Assembly: GCF_000499845.2 (NCBI RefSeq)
Contig: NC_023750.2
Location: 5,019,478 to 5,083,477 of the forward strand
Origin: Phaseolus vulgaris
Taxonomy: Eukaryota; Streptophyta; Magnoliopsida; Fabales; Fabaceae
Direction: 5' to 3'
Length of the DNA: 64,000 nucleotides
Each line of letters begins with the position of its first letter. The stretch's first letter is position 1. Positions 48,265 to 59,664 of this stretch are shown piece after piece. The notes beneath the pieces were generated by a model. It did no database searches and had not been told where the DNA came from. It was given only the letters and a program-made list of their open reading frames with translations. Position numbers and translations under genes: made by a program.

Positions 48265-49556
48265 TGTTGAATTAAGGGGAAGCTAAGTTCAAGAGGGGAG
48301 GTGAATTGTACTTAGAAAGATTATCGCAATTAATTGTTTACAATAATTTAGACAAAATTTTAACAAATTATTTCTCAAAACAACATATTGATTTTATAGA
48401 GAAGTACATTGATTAAGAAAACAACATTTCTTTTATTAAAAAAACAATTTATTAAATTCTTTAATACAAAGATCTTAAAACATAATCTTATAAATCAGAA
48501 ACATAGTTTGAAAATATTTGAATCTATTTTAAAGAAACATATTTCTATATTAATTTCAACAGGTTGTTTTTGGAATTAAAAGATTGTTTTTTCTAATTGA
48601 GAATAACAAAAAAGATATTTGACAAATTCCAAGATAAGTGCAAAACTCAAATGTATCAAACAATGTCTTTAAGAAAACCCTTTGTTTCAATTTAACTTGT
48701 TTAACCTGTAACAAATACGAATGGATATAAACAATATCAATATACAATGTAACACTCAATATTGCTAATCACAACTATTTTAGTTATTACACAAAAACAA
48801 ACAAATTTGCAGATAACAAAATAAACAGGTTGGTTTTTACAAAGAATGATTGATTATACTAGTACAAAACATAATGTAAGGGAACAAATAAAACTTGATC
48901 GTGAACCAATAAATACAACAAGACCTCTCCAATTCATAACTACAATGAAGAATCTTTGACCTTTATCTAGATGATGAAGATTTGGATCCAAGAACACTCA
49001 AAGATCTTTTAAAGACTATTTTTTTCAAAAACTTTTCTCAATAAGATTCTCACATATGTAAAAATATAAGTTGTATGAGTAACATTTTTCCTAAAATAAT
49101 GCATACCCTTTTATAGAGGTTTAACAAAAATGTGTAGTTAAGTAAAATTAACATGTTAAAAAATTGAAACAATCTGTTTATTTCACTTTAAAAGTGCAAT
49201 ATGCATGAAAATTATTTTTTCTCAAATAGAATGTACTCAAACTAAAAAAAATTCTTATGTTACATATTAAAACATGGTTTTCAGTATATAAAACATATTA
49301 CAGAAAAATATAAAACTATTTCAGTATTTTTAATCAATTGATTTAAAAGATACAAATTTAAAAACTATAAATTTCTAGAAAAAAAAGTTAAAACTAGTTG
49401 AAAAAAAATTGTTCTTGGATTCATCATCCTTCCTAAAGGAAAAAAGATAAATCAAGACATACAAAATAAAAACTAAACTACCTAGAGACATAAGACAACA
49501 AGTCTTTAATCATGGCTTTATCAAACACTAAAGATGGATACTTGAGATGTCCAACA
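48265..49556 (-). repeat. 5' LTR of the copia element (1292 bp)
   Basis: TGTTGAATTAAGG at the inner edge and GATGTCCAACA at the outer edge (plus sense), followed by the TTTAT target duplication. It contains no nested insertions. Confidence 0.85.
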
Positions 49557-49561
49557 TTTAT

Positions 49562-50552
49562 CACTTGTTTGAGCCTCATGGATATGTCTTTATAAGTCAT
49601 TATTGATATGTACTGAGTTCAATTTCATTCCATCATGGCTTAATGTAATTGACAAATTCATGTATGCAATTTTTTCCCAAAAAATCATTTCTTGAATCAT
49701 CAATGAGGAGACATGCAAGAATTTTCTACTTAAAAACATCTACCACTACATTTTCCTTTCCTGGATCGTATGTAATTCAAAATCATAATCTTTCAGAACC
49801 TCCACCAATCTTCTTTGTTTCATATTTAATTCCTTATGATCAAACAAGTATCTAAGACTCTTTTGATCTCTAAAAACCTCCAATTTACCACCATACACAT
49901 AATGTCTCCATATTTTAAGTGCAAAATAGTGACAACTAGTTCTAGATCATGGGTTAGGTAATTTTTCTCATATGTTTTTATTTGTCTAAAAGAGTATGCT
50001 ACTATTTTTCTATTTTGAATAAAAGCACATCATAATCCCATTTTGGAAGCATTACAAAATATCACAAAGTGTCTAGTAGGGTTGGGTAGACTTCTTGAAA
50101 ACTATTTTCACATTTTTCTATCCGTTCAAAGTTCTGACCTTTCTTAGTAAGTTGATTTAAAGGCATGGCTATTCTAGAATACCCTTCATCGAATCCTCTA
50201 TGATATCCTGCTAAACCTAGAAAATATGAATTTCAGTCACTATTTCTTGTGGTTCCCATTGTAGAAATAATTCTACTTTGGTTGGATCCACTAATAGTCC
50301 TTCTTTGGAAACCACATGTCCAAAAAAAAAAATTCTCTAACCAGAATTCACACTTACACAACTTAGCATACAATATTTTTCCTCTCAAAGTTTGAAGAAT
50401 AGTCTGAATATGTTTCTCTTGCTCCTCAACTATTTTATAATAAATGAAAATATCATCTATAAAAACAACTAAAAATTATCTAAAAATGGACGAAAAAACC
50501 TTCTTCATACAATCCATGAACACTTTAGGAACATATGTTACACCAAAAGGCG
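49562..50552 (-). pseudogene. Ty3/gypsy RT-RNase H relic, last part of the split element
   Basis: On the minus strand: TPFGVTYVPKVFMDCMKKVF, VVFIDDIFIYY (RT catalytic motif, with FIDDI), LYAKLCKCEFW, then RNase H with YVYGGKLEVFRDQKSLRYLF and HKELNMKQRRLVEVLKDYD. Stops interrupt it. It ends abruptly at 50552 before the fingers of RT; gag and protease are missing. The integrase of the same element lies at 31334-31827, beyond the two insertions. Confidence 0.87.
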
Positions 50553-53408
50553 TCTAAATATATGTCTAAATATAAATATATTGTAATTAGAAAAAAAAAA
50601 TGATGAATATGATTTTATATTTTGAACATTGATAATACCACCATAAAACATACCTTATTTTTTGGGTTTTAATTTTTTAAAAGATTTAATTTAAAGCCTT
50701 TTAAACTTTTATTTAGTAGCTAAAGTAATTATACATTATGATGTATTTTGAGTGATTTTTGGTTAGTGAAACTGAAGAATTTCATTTAAGCAAAATGTTG
50801 ACCTAAAAGTCCAACTACTTAGACCCAATAAATTTTTTATTATAAATAAGAGTATAAATTGGACTACATTATGATGTATGGAGAAGAATTCAAAATTCTC
50901 ATGTGGGATGAGGTTTTGGTTTTGAAACTCAATCTTGTTGTCTTACCTTTTTTTTTTTATGGGTTGAATAGTGTTTTAAACAGGTTTTTAAAACTTTTTC
51001 ATAAAGATGTAACCATTATTTATATTTTTTTTAGAAATAAAAGAAAATTATTATTTTCCACTAATGCCTTTTAAGCCAGGGTAATTTCAAAAGTCACTCC
51101 TAAAGATAACGTATGTATTATTTTCTTAGCTTATCCTAATTAATCACAAGAGTATTCTTTACAGGTAAGTTTACTCTTAACAAGGTATTTATAGAATTGC
51201 ATGATTTTCAATTTAAATAGTTCATAATACATAAATCATTCTTGAACCATCCAAAAACATTACTAGTAGGTGTTCTTCACTTCTAGCGTATGCCTTTTTG
51301 TTTTTTTTATTATTATTTCTTCATTCAATTTCTTCTTTTCTTCTATGTCTTTTAATTTTCTAAATCTGATTCAAATTGTTTAAAGTCATGTTAATTCCAA
51401 AAAATGTAAAATATTCCTAATAGTACTCTCTTAAAATTTGAGTCTATTGCATAGAATTCATATGAATTGATGTGGGTTGCTATGATAGGTTCCCTTGACT
51501 TAATATAGTATACCTTATTTTTTACTAATCTTGGTAGCACATGCTACAAATGAGGTTTATGACAAAATAGAACATAGATGAACAAAAGGGAACAGAGATT
51601 AACAAAATAGTAAACTGAAGACAAATGATATGAGAATAAATATCTCTTCTTTCTTATTATTCAAATCAAATCAAAACAAATGGTCTGAATATATACAAAT
51701 AGTACATTCATTCTAGGTTTAACTAAAAAAAGGAAATAATCAATAATTAAATACTAGAATCATAACACAAAGATAAAATAAAGGTTATTCCCTTTTATAA
51801 AGAGAAATAACTGATAATTAGAAAAAGACTCCCAATTAATATTAGGATCCAACTCTGATATCCGTTGTTCAATTGTTATATATATACAAGGAGATGTGCA
51901 AAGTAACATATGTTAGAGCAAGAACAATGATGATTGTGTTTGATTGTTGCAATGATGATTGAATTTCAAAAATATCTCTCACAATCATCTTACGTGTTGC
52001 ATGCTAATGATGGATCAAGCACGACATGTAATAAAACAATACCTTAAGTTCTTTTTTATTATTTTTTTTCACATTAAATTTAGTAAATACTATTAATTTA
52101 TTGGAGTTTTTATAGACTTTATCTAGAAACTTAGAGATATCCACTCCAAACTTATAGGGGTGCCCATATGTGGATGACATGCACCACCATTGTATCATCC
52201 TACTACTATTATTTGAATTTGCATTTAAAAGAATTGTTTTGTAATGCAATTGTTGTTTCGAATACTTGTCATACAAACTAGTTTAATATATAAATTTTGC
52301 ATATAAGTTTTTCTAATAAATATATAAAATTCTATCCATTGCATGTGGCTAAGTATCTATCCATTATAAAAAAAAAATAAAAAAATTCTTGTTCTTGTCT
52401 ATAAATAATTAATTACATAATTTATTTCTCTTAATGGTCATGATAAATTGAATAATAAAGTTGTATTACTGTAAGAGTTTATACAGATATTTTTGTAACA
52501 AAATATAAATAAATTAATATTCTAATAAATAATTAATAGTAATTATCATTAGTCAAATTTGTTTTATATTATTTTTTTATGAAAAACATTAATAATTTAA
52601 AATTAAATGTAACAGCAACATTTAATATTAATTTACATTTAAATATTTATTTTCATTAATTGAAATATTTAACATTAATTTATATTAAATTATTACATTT
52701 AATTTAATAATTAATATTCAAATAAAATTAAATGAATAATACTATTTATTAATATTAATTGTGATTAACTTTCTTAAAATTCATAAATTCACTAACAATA
52801 AAATATCTATTAATTAATTAATTAATTAATTAATATTAATTTAGCTTCATTTATATAAAAGTCATCAATTTTATTCAACAGATTAATTATTAATTAATTA
52901 ATTTAATAAAATGAATATAAAATAATGGGTTCCTTTTGAAAGGCCTCATCCGAAATCTAAATGATGGGTTCTCTGCATTGCCATTGAAGTGTTATTCCCA
53001 CTCAACCATTTCAAACATGTAAAACTATTTTCTGGATTTTTAAAACTATTCCTCATTTTTTGCCTTTTTTTTATTTAAAAAGTGCATTGGACTTGTAGTT
53101 AAAAACATTTTAGAGTTACAATATAAAAGTATATTTGAGATTGAATAATTTAGAAATGTATTTAAGATTGTATACTTTAAACTTCAGAAATACCGAATAT
53201 TTTTTAATTAAAATAAAAATAAGAAATAGTTTAAACAATTAAGATCTTTGTATAATATTATTTGAAGAATGTAAATAAACAATAATATTATAACTTAAAT
53301 AATTAATATTTATAAATTAATTTTGATTTATTAATTATAATAAAGTAACTTTAATTGTTCTAATAAAAAAATTAATTAAACAATCAAATATTTATAAAAT
53401 TAAATGTA

Positions 53409-53451
<43 letters not shown>

Positions 53452-53489
53452 CAATAAATAAATTGTTAAAAAAATAAAAAAATTGACAA
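50553..53489. other. AT-rich spacer, no gene supported
   Basis: No recognisable coding region; a minus-strand open frame at 52004-52276 has no family resemblance. ATTAATTAATTAATTAATT runs lie near 52790-52910 and a pure TA microsatellite at about 53414-53448. Confidence 0.5.
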
Positions 53490-53890
53490 GCTAGTTGGTC
53501 CACCAACCCATCATTTAAGAGACTGTTTCTTTCTGCACCTCCATATGTTCTTCTTCTACCCCTATACAAAACATGAAAACACCTTTTTATCCTTCTTGTG
53601 TCACTCCCATATTTCGGATTACATAATCTAAAAGTTAATCTCAGATTCAAAAATAACTTACGAATTATTTAATTCGACATACATTTTTAAAAATGGTATT
53701 CCAAATATTATGTAATCCAAACACACATTTATAAAAGGCTTCTAGATTATATAATCTAAAAACTAATCATACATTTAAAAAAAGACTTTCGAATTATATA
53801 ATCCAGAAGCTAATTATGAATTTAAAAAAATACTTTGAGAGAAGATATGGAAGTGGAGGAAGAAAGAGCCCATTTAAAAGGGTAGACTAG
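53490..53890. mobile_element. Possible small inverted-repeat element with GGATTATATAATCC palindromes
   Basis: The left end contains TTTCTTTCTGCACCTCCATA, then TGTTCTTC. The right end, read on the minus strand, contains CTCTTTCTTCCTCCACTTCC, then ATATCTTC, an imperfect inverted repeat of about 40 bp. Between them four or five degenerate palindromes of the GGATTATATAATCC type recur every 40-65 bp. The design echoes the MULE arrays, but no target duplication was found. Confidence 0.45.
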
Positions 53891-54120
53891 TCTTTCTAAC
53901 CATGTTGACCACCTACCTAGTCCTATAACCCTAAAGCCTAAAATGATTCACTTTGTCATTTTAGTTACACATTGTATAATTAAAACATGGTTTTAGATTG
54001 TAAAGTTTAGAAATAATTTTGATCTAAAAATGCATTTTAAATTATAAAATCCAAACTATTTTCTTATTATATAATCTCAAAATATATTATGAATTATAAA
54101 ATTTAAAATATATTTTTAAA

Positions 54121-54496
54121 TTAAGCAATCCAATAATATATTTTTACATTACTAATCCAAAATGCGTTTTCAATATATTTTAAATTATACGATTAAAATA
54201 TTATATTTCTTAATTGCATAATATGAATTATATAATTTAAAATATCTTTCAGAAGATAAATTTGATAAACTTAACTCATCATGAAAAAAAATCCCATATT
54301 AGAAAAATTAAGCAATCCAATAATATATCTTTACATTACTAATCCAAAATGCGTTTTCAATATATTTTAAATTATACAATTCAAAATATTATATTTCTTA
54401 ATTGCATAATATGAATTATATAATTTAAAATAACTTTCAGAAGATAAATTTGATAAACTTAACTCATCATGAAAAAAAAATCCCATATTAGAAAAA
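54121..54496. repeat. Tandem duplication, unit about 188 bp
   Basis: 54121-54307 and 54308-54496 are nearly identical, both starting TTAAGCAATCCAATAATATA and ending ATCCCATATTAGAAAAA. Differences are a few substitutions and one A-run length change. Confidence 0.92.
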
Positions 54497-54524
54497 TTTA
54501 AGAGTTTTAGAAAGCACACACACT

Positions 54525-54635
54525 TTTATATATATATATATAATTATTTGAAATAAATTTTAATTGTGTATTTATTAATATATTAAACTATTTTTTTTTT
54601 CTAATTCTTATATATATATATATATATATATATAT
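54525..54635. repeat. TA microsatellites
   Basis: Two pure TA runs at about 54525-54542 and 54608-54635 on either side of a T9 run. Confidence 0.8.
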
Positions 54636-54835
54636 GTTTACATTCTTAAACGTCCTTTACTACTCTTTTAGAACAATTATATAAAAGACATTTGATTTGA
54701 TTTCAAAATAAATAATCTAAAACATATTTAACACTATTTCAAATTATATATCCTGAAAGACTTCGCGTTATCCCATGTTATTTTTTTTTAAATGTGTCAA
54801 ATTTCAAATATTTAATTTTGTCCATGAAATAAGAA

Positions 54836-56095
54836 GGCTGATTCTCCCTGCACCCGATCATTTGTGATTGACACCCAATTGTAAACAAGAAAAGACTAAA
54901 CTGTCCTTAATTAACATTGACATTTGGTTAGTGAGAGATCTGCATCCAACGTTTTCCTCTTCTTCATTTCTGCAGTGAACCTTACGACGCAGCCACCGTC
55001 GCAGGCAGCACCGTCGATGGAGCACCACCGTCGCAGGTAGAGCAGGACCTCTGAGGCAGCGAAACCCAGGAGCGAACGTCGGAGAAGGAAGCATCGTCGG
55101 AGAAGACAAAGTAAATGTTGCAGATCAATTTATTCAAAATTCATGTATGCCTGCGGATATATTCATCCAGAACTCATGTGTGCCTACCGGATATATTTAT
55201 CCGAAATTCAACTTTGTATACCGGATATATTTATCCGAAATTGATGGTTTGAGTTACGGATATTTTTATCCATAATACATTGTTTGACCTGCGGATAGTT
55301 TTTTTCTGGAAGTTGGGACAATGGAAACCTGCGGATGGTTTTGTCCGTAGTGAATACAATAGTTTCGGATGCCTACATCCATAATACAAAGTCCAGACTT
55401 TCGGAAGACGATATCTGGGATCGCATCAGTTTGAACGAAAACAAAGGGGTTGCATAAAGTTTGGAGTGATATGAAGAATATAGAAGCAGAAGGAACTAGC
55501 CAATAGTGTCAATGCAGTGTATAGTTTTAAGGAACACGGGGATAATGTTTTTGGGTTTTGGACTGTGTAGGCTACCAAAGGGGTTACATATTGTCCGACC
55601 ACAACCACACTAAAAACACTTATTCTGCAATGAAGTTACCCTGCACCTCACCATTCAATGTTTTCAAAAGTGAAGAAGACAATTCCATGCATTCTGGATA
55701 TTTTCATCTGTAGCACATTCCATGCCTTCCAGATATTTTTATCCATAACACATTCCATGCATTCCGGATATTTTTATCCGTAGCACATTCCATGCCTTCC
55801 GGATATTTTTATCCATAACACATTCCATGCATTCTGGATATTTTTATCCGTAGCACATTTCATGCATTCCGGACATTTTCATCCGTAGCACATTCCATAC
55901 CTTCTGGATATTTTCATCCATAGCACATTGCCTTCCGGATATTTTCATCCGTAGCACATTGCCTTCTGGATATTTTCATCCGTAGCACATTCACCATTCA
56001 ATATTTTCAAAAGTAAAGAAGACAAGGGCATAATAGGATTTTTAAAAAAATGTCGGGTGCTAGTCACAATTGATCGGGTGCAGGAAGCAATTGCC
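54836..56095. mobile_element. Non-autonomous MULE, 1260 bp, same family as 9452-15882
   Basis: Left end GGCTGATTCTCCCTGCACCC, right end on the minus strand GGCAATTGCTTCCTGCACCC. The 9 bp duplications AAATAAGAA at 54827-54835 and 56096-56104 are perfect. Each end resembles the corresponding end of the large MULE across about 100 bp. No transposase sequence is present. A GC-richer piece (54970-55110, repeated ACCGTCGCAGG and GCAGCACCGTCG) could be a captured leader or gene fragment. An internal copy of the right subterminal segment (CACCATTCAATGTTTTCAAA) lies at about 55650-55680. Confidence 0.92.
55140..55990. repeat. Palindrome arrays of the non-autonomous MULE
   Basis: Two blocks, 55140-55410 and 55685-55990. 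The second is a regular tandem of about nine units of 30-38 bp built from GCACATTCCATGCCTTCC, GGATATTTTTATCC and GTA. The core CGGATA-N-TATCCG motif is the same as in the autonomous element. Confidence 0.88.
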
Positions 56096-56487
56096 AAATA
56101 AGAAAAGTGTGGAAGAAAATCTGTCTACTTAAAACATGGTTCCAACAATTTGTTGGATACTTTCTTCATCCACCTCCCTAATTTCTTCCTGCAACTCAAT
56201 AAATATTTAATTTCCAAAAATATCCTTCAACAAAAAGGTGCATGATCTCATTTTCTAATTTTAGAATTCAAAGTATACTTTTGAATTTGAAAATACATTC
56301 TAAACTCTAAAATTAAAATAAAAAATTATAAAAGTGGAATTGTCATTTTACGTTTTTCATGAGGTGCATAAAGAAATTGTGGATCTTATTACACATTTCT
56401 TGTAGATATAACAAAAGATTTTTATTTACCAAAATAGGATAATTTAATATGTTATATGTTAATTATCGAAATGAAAAAAAAAAATTG

Positions 56488-56607
56488 AGGTGCAATTATA
56501 CCAACACTAATGTACTAGATCCCATTAGAACTCTGCAGTTAAGTGTACTTGGACGAGAGTAGTACTAGAATGGGTGACCTTCTGAGAAATCCTCGTGTTG
56601 CACTTCT
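56488..56607 (+). pseudogene. 5S rRNA pseudogene
   Basis: About 120 bp can be aligned by eye to plant 5S rRNA from the 5' end (GGTGCAATTATACCAACACT) to the 3' end (CCTCGTGTTGCAC), with the internal control region AGTTAAGTGTACTTGGACGA and GAGTAGTACTAGAATGGGTG recognisable. Differences from the usual plant sequence are mostly C-to-T and G-to-A. It is a single isolated copy, so a dispersed relic and not part of an rDNA array. Confidence 0.88.
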
Positions 56608-57404
56608 TTTGAACTGCATGCCCAAGGTTTTCTAAATTATTAAAAGAAGATTAATGAAAAAAATTATTTAAAAAAAGAAATAAATAAAAAATAAAAAATT
56701 ATCGAAATGAATAAGTCATGCCAAAATACGATTTCGGTGTATCTGAACTAAAAGCATGTCAAAGTAACATGACTTACTCATTTTGATAATTTTTTTAAAT
56801 TTTACCCAATTTAATAATTAATATATAAAATTAAACCAACAAAATGCGACTAAATAATTCAAGAAAATTTGAAGCTACAAATTATTATTTCTGTACGTAC
56901 AGAAAATCATGAACAAATAAAAGTGAGGGGGTAGGTTGAGCTGAATCTATAGCACTTATTTAAGTAATGTAACTCCCTCTACCACCCACATGCATATGGT
57001 GTTATATTGTTAACTTAGCTTAAACAAATGTTAACACTGTTTTCACTTTCTTCCCATGATACACCTTAGCCTCTATACTAATGTCTGTACAGCAGGACAC
57101 TACACATGGAATACTGAATATTACAAAACAAAAATAAATAAATAAATGATACTGTAAAGCCTTCTTCATCTGCTCAGTAATTTCTATTTTCTTCCATACA
57201 AAAGTGCAATTTGAGGTTATGCTCTCCCTTTCCTTTTTTCATCCAATGCCTATCACCAAAACAAGGTCCAAAATGTTGTCAGAAATACTTCTAGCAGACA
57301 ATTTTACTGCATTTATTTAAAAAACTTTTTAATTGAACATGTTAAAAATGAAAGTAAAAAAAGACAACATAAAAACACTATAAAGCTAAGTGTGCAGTTA
57401 CTAC

Positions 57405-57735
57405 AAGAGAATAAGTGAACTTTAAGCCTAACTCAACCTCATAAAACCGGCTTATAAGGTGAGGTTTGCACCCACTTATATATTATGAAATGTCCTAATA
57501 TGTAGTCGATGTGAGATCTTCAACACTCCCCTCTCACACCGAAGCTACCAACTCATGTGTGGAACTATATATTATGGGTAATCCGACAACAACCCGATAG
57601 TGGCTGGCCTGATAAGCCCAACAAACTATTGTTAGGATAGGCTCAAAATAGCTCTGGTATCATATTAAGAAGTAGACTTTAAGTTTAACTATAAATGAGG
57701 TTGCTTAGAAAATTAAACCTCAGTCGACTGTGCGT
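57405..57735 (-). mobile_element. TRIM-like miniature LTR element, truncated
   Basis: On the minus strand: a 5' LTR remnant (57735-57664), a primer-site-like ATGATACCAGAGC, a short internal region without coding capacity, a purine tract GAGAGGGGAG, then a 3' LTR starting TGTTGAAGATCTCACATCGA (57525) and running to about 57405. The LTR contains GTGGGTGCAAACCTCACC and AAGCCGGTTTTATGAGG. This is a widespread legume short repeat. The 5' LTR has lost its middle. Confidence 0.75.
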
Positions 57736-57821
57736 GTGCATCATCAACATGTGCCAGTATAAGATGATGGTAATAACTGTCTCGTTTGGCCAGCAAATAA
57801 ACCCAGACTAAACATACTATA

Positions 57822-58626
57822 TTATTTCAACAGCAGATCATCATCTTTTCGTAACTCCTTGAGCTTCCTCTTAGCATAGACGGTGTTGTACCAACAGTTA
57901 CGCAGAAGCCAACAACATTGAGGATAATTTCCGGAGCAGATAGTGTGATCTTGATGTGCAGCATTAGCCAATGTTTTTATCAAAATTCCCGTATAAATTA
58001 AACAAATATTTCTGGCACCATTCCTACCAAGGATCCGATCAAGTAAGGCCAATACTTAACACAGGTTGCCACGGCACAATAGTTGTACAGTATGGAAACC
58101 CTGAGTAAAGCAACTGCCCGAAATTGATGAAACCAATTTCCCCCACCAGCAGATCTTAGCAGAGAAGCTTTCTTTGGATACTTTTCTAACCACTCAATTT
58201 TATGATGGAAGATTGAACCGATCATGAAAGGAAGTGATACTCCGATTGCTGCAGAAATAATTAGCAAGAATCCAAAGAAATAACCAAATGTCATCCCAAA
58301 CACCCAAATAAAAGGCGAGGATGGCAAAACTAGGGTAGGGAATAACCCTATAGTAGCAAACACAACAACAGCTAATAACTCCAGAGAACTGAATCTGTTT
58401 GTCCCCAATTTATCATCGGAATAATCACCTTTTCTATGAACAAATGGGCCAACCCATTTGATAGCAACGAGAGCCATGAGGCCCAAAGGAAACAGAGCCC
58501 CAATTTGACCCAATACCATAGACGCGATCCTCTCCGGTCGGTGGTGGTTGTGGCCTCTGATTGGGGGTTCCACCTCAATTTGACGTATTCTCCTCCGTCA
58601 TGATTACGCATCATGTCCTTCGTGTG
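57822..58626 (-). pseudogene. VTT/TVP38 (SNARE-associated Golgi) family fragment, intron-less
   Basis: Reads as a DedA/VTT-domain membrane protein of the plant TVP38/TMEM64 type: SLELLAVVVFATIGLFPTLV, LPSSPFIWVFGMTFGYFFGF, SLPFMIGSIFHHKIEWLEKY, GGGNWFHQFRAVALLRVS, YLIGSLVGMVPEIFV, then a frameshifted YTGILIKTLA and YAKRKLKELRKDDDLLL end. Several small deletions relative to the family are visible: one after HHKIE, loss of the SPFPY motif region, and a frameshift after PEIFV. No introns interrupt about 800 bp, suggesting origin from a spliced transcript or a captured fragment. Its 5' third is repeated in inverted orientation at 58703-59037. Confidence 0.83.
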
Positions 58627-58702
58627 ATCAATGTCGACGTGAATGCCATCCTCATTGAAATATGTCATTGGAATTTGACAGGCTCGGATGGATTCGACGC
58701 TG

Positions 58703-59037
58703 CACACGAAGGACATGATGCGTAATCACGACGGAGGAGAATACGTCAAATTGAGGCGGGACCCCCCAATCGGAGGCCACAACCACCACCGACGGGAGAG
58801 GATTGCGTCTATGGTTTTGGGTCAAATTGGGGCTTTGTTTCCTATGTTTGGGCCTCGTGGCTCTCGTTGTTATCAAATGGGTTGGCCATTGTTCATAGAA
58901 AAGGCGATTATTCTGATGATAAATTGGGGGACAAACAGATTCAGTTCTCTGGAGTTAGTTGTTGTTGTGTTGGCTACTATAGTGTTATTCCCTACCCTAG
59001 TTTTGCCATCCTCGCCTTTTATTTGGGTGGCTGGGAC
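58703..59037 (+). pseudogene. Inverted partial copy of the VTT fragment
   Basis: Near-identical reverse complement of 58294-58626, separated by a 76 bp spacer (58627-58702). It reads KDMMRNHDGGEYVKLR through LFPTLVLPSSPFIWV and then stops abruptly at a junction with the MFS_5 fragment. The pair would form a long hairpin if transcribed. Confidence 0.88.
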
Positions 59038-59492
59038 CATCAAAGCAGCAAAAGAAATTGCAAAAACAATTTGCATATAACTCTATACTCGAAGTGACGA
59101 ACGGGCCATCAATCTGGATGCAAGTGAGATTCCCAACATTGAAGCCAACATGAAAGTTGCAAAAATAAAACCATGGGGAATCTCTTCATCGTTTGGGCTC
59201 AATGCAGGAGTCCATAGAAACACAAAGGTGTACATTGAACCTTCAAAGAGAGACTGTATGGCACCAAGCAAGGCGATTTTTCATCTGAAGCAATAGCAAC
59301 AACAGTACCCCTGAATTGGGTAAGCAAGTCCTTGTTCTCGGAAGGATCCTCATAATTTTTTGTCCATGAAGATAGTATAATGGCCATACCAATAGCAAGA
59401 AAACATGAAGCAGCATCAAAGGGGGCCACAAGAACCAATGTATCAACAAGGACGTTTCCAAAAAGATGAACAAAATAGCAACAAGGCCATTT
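59038..59492 (-). pseudogene. MFS_5 (molybdate-anion transporter-like) fragment, intron-less
   Basis: On the minus strand: NGLVAILF, GNVLVDTLVL, VAPFDAASCFLAIGMAIILS, SENKDLLTQFRG, VVAIASDEK, GAIQSLFEGSMYTFVFLWTP, ALSPNDEEIPHGFIFATFML, ASRLMARSSLRV and QIVFAISFAALMV. This is the middle part of the plant MFS_5 transporter family. Frameshifts near 59280 and 59460 and one in-frame stop near 59091 break it. No intron is present over about 450 bp. It is fused head-on to the inverted VTT copy. Confidence 0.85.
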
Positions 59493-59494
59493 AA

Positions 59495-59650
59495 GACGTT
59501 TCTTCCTTCGACAAGGTTTTGTTCCCCTCCAATGGAATATCCCGAAGGACACTGTCAAACTTGTTTGGATCAAACACACCAGCTAGTATAGTTGTGACAA
59601 GACAGTCAGACTCACTCTTGGAAAGTGTTCTTCCCTTTACCAGACACCAA
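59495..59650 (-). pseudogene. Unidentified coding-like fragment
   Basis: An open minus-strand stretch of about 50 codons with balanced composition (DWCLVKGRTLSKSESDCLVT, ILAGVFDPNKFDSVLRDIPL) directly upstream of the MFS_5 fragment. It looks like real protein-coding sequence, but I do not recognise the family. It fits the pattern of several host gene pieces joined together. Confidence 0.4.
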
Positions 59651-59664
59651 TCTTTCACAATTTC

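Larger units (their letters stand above)
39688..49556 (-). mobile_element. Ty1/copia retrotransposon, minus strand, with nested solo LTRs
   Basis: Bounded by TTTAT direct repeats (39683-39687 and 49557-49561). The 5' LTR (minus sense) is 48265-49556 and the 3' LTR is 39688-43270 once two nested solo LTRs are discounted (about 1.36 kb against 1.29 kb). Both LTRs end in CCAACA on the plus strand and begin TGTTGAATTAAGG or TATTGAATTAAGG. The tRNA primer site beside the 5' LTR reads ATTGATATCAAGAG on the minus strand, a decayed TGGTATCAGAGC. The internal region (43271-48264) holds gag, protease, integrase, RT and RNase H remnants in copia order. It is inserted into the gypsy relic. Confidence 0.92.

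Noticed and set aside
52004..52276. Minus-strand open frame of 90 codons.
   Set aside because: No recognisable domain or homologue; AT-rich surroundings. Not supported as a gene.
55685..55990. Regular 30-38 bp repeats with variable spacers looked like a CRISPR array.
   Set aside because: The repeats are imperfect palindromes inside a MULE with perfect 9 bp TSDs in a plant genome; no cas genes, and the spacers are themselves similar.
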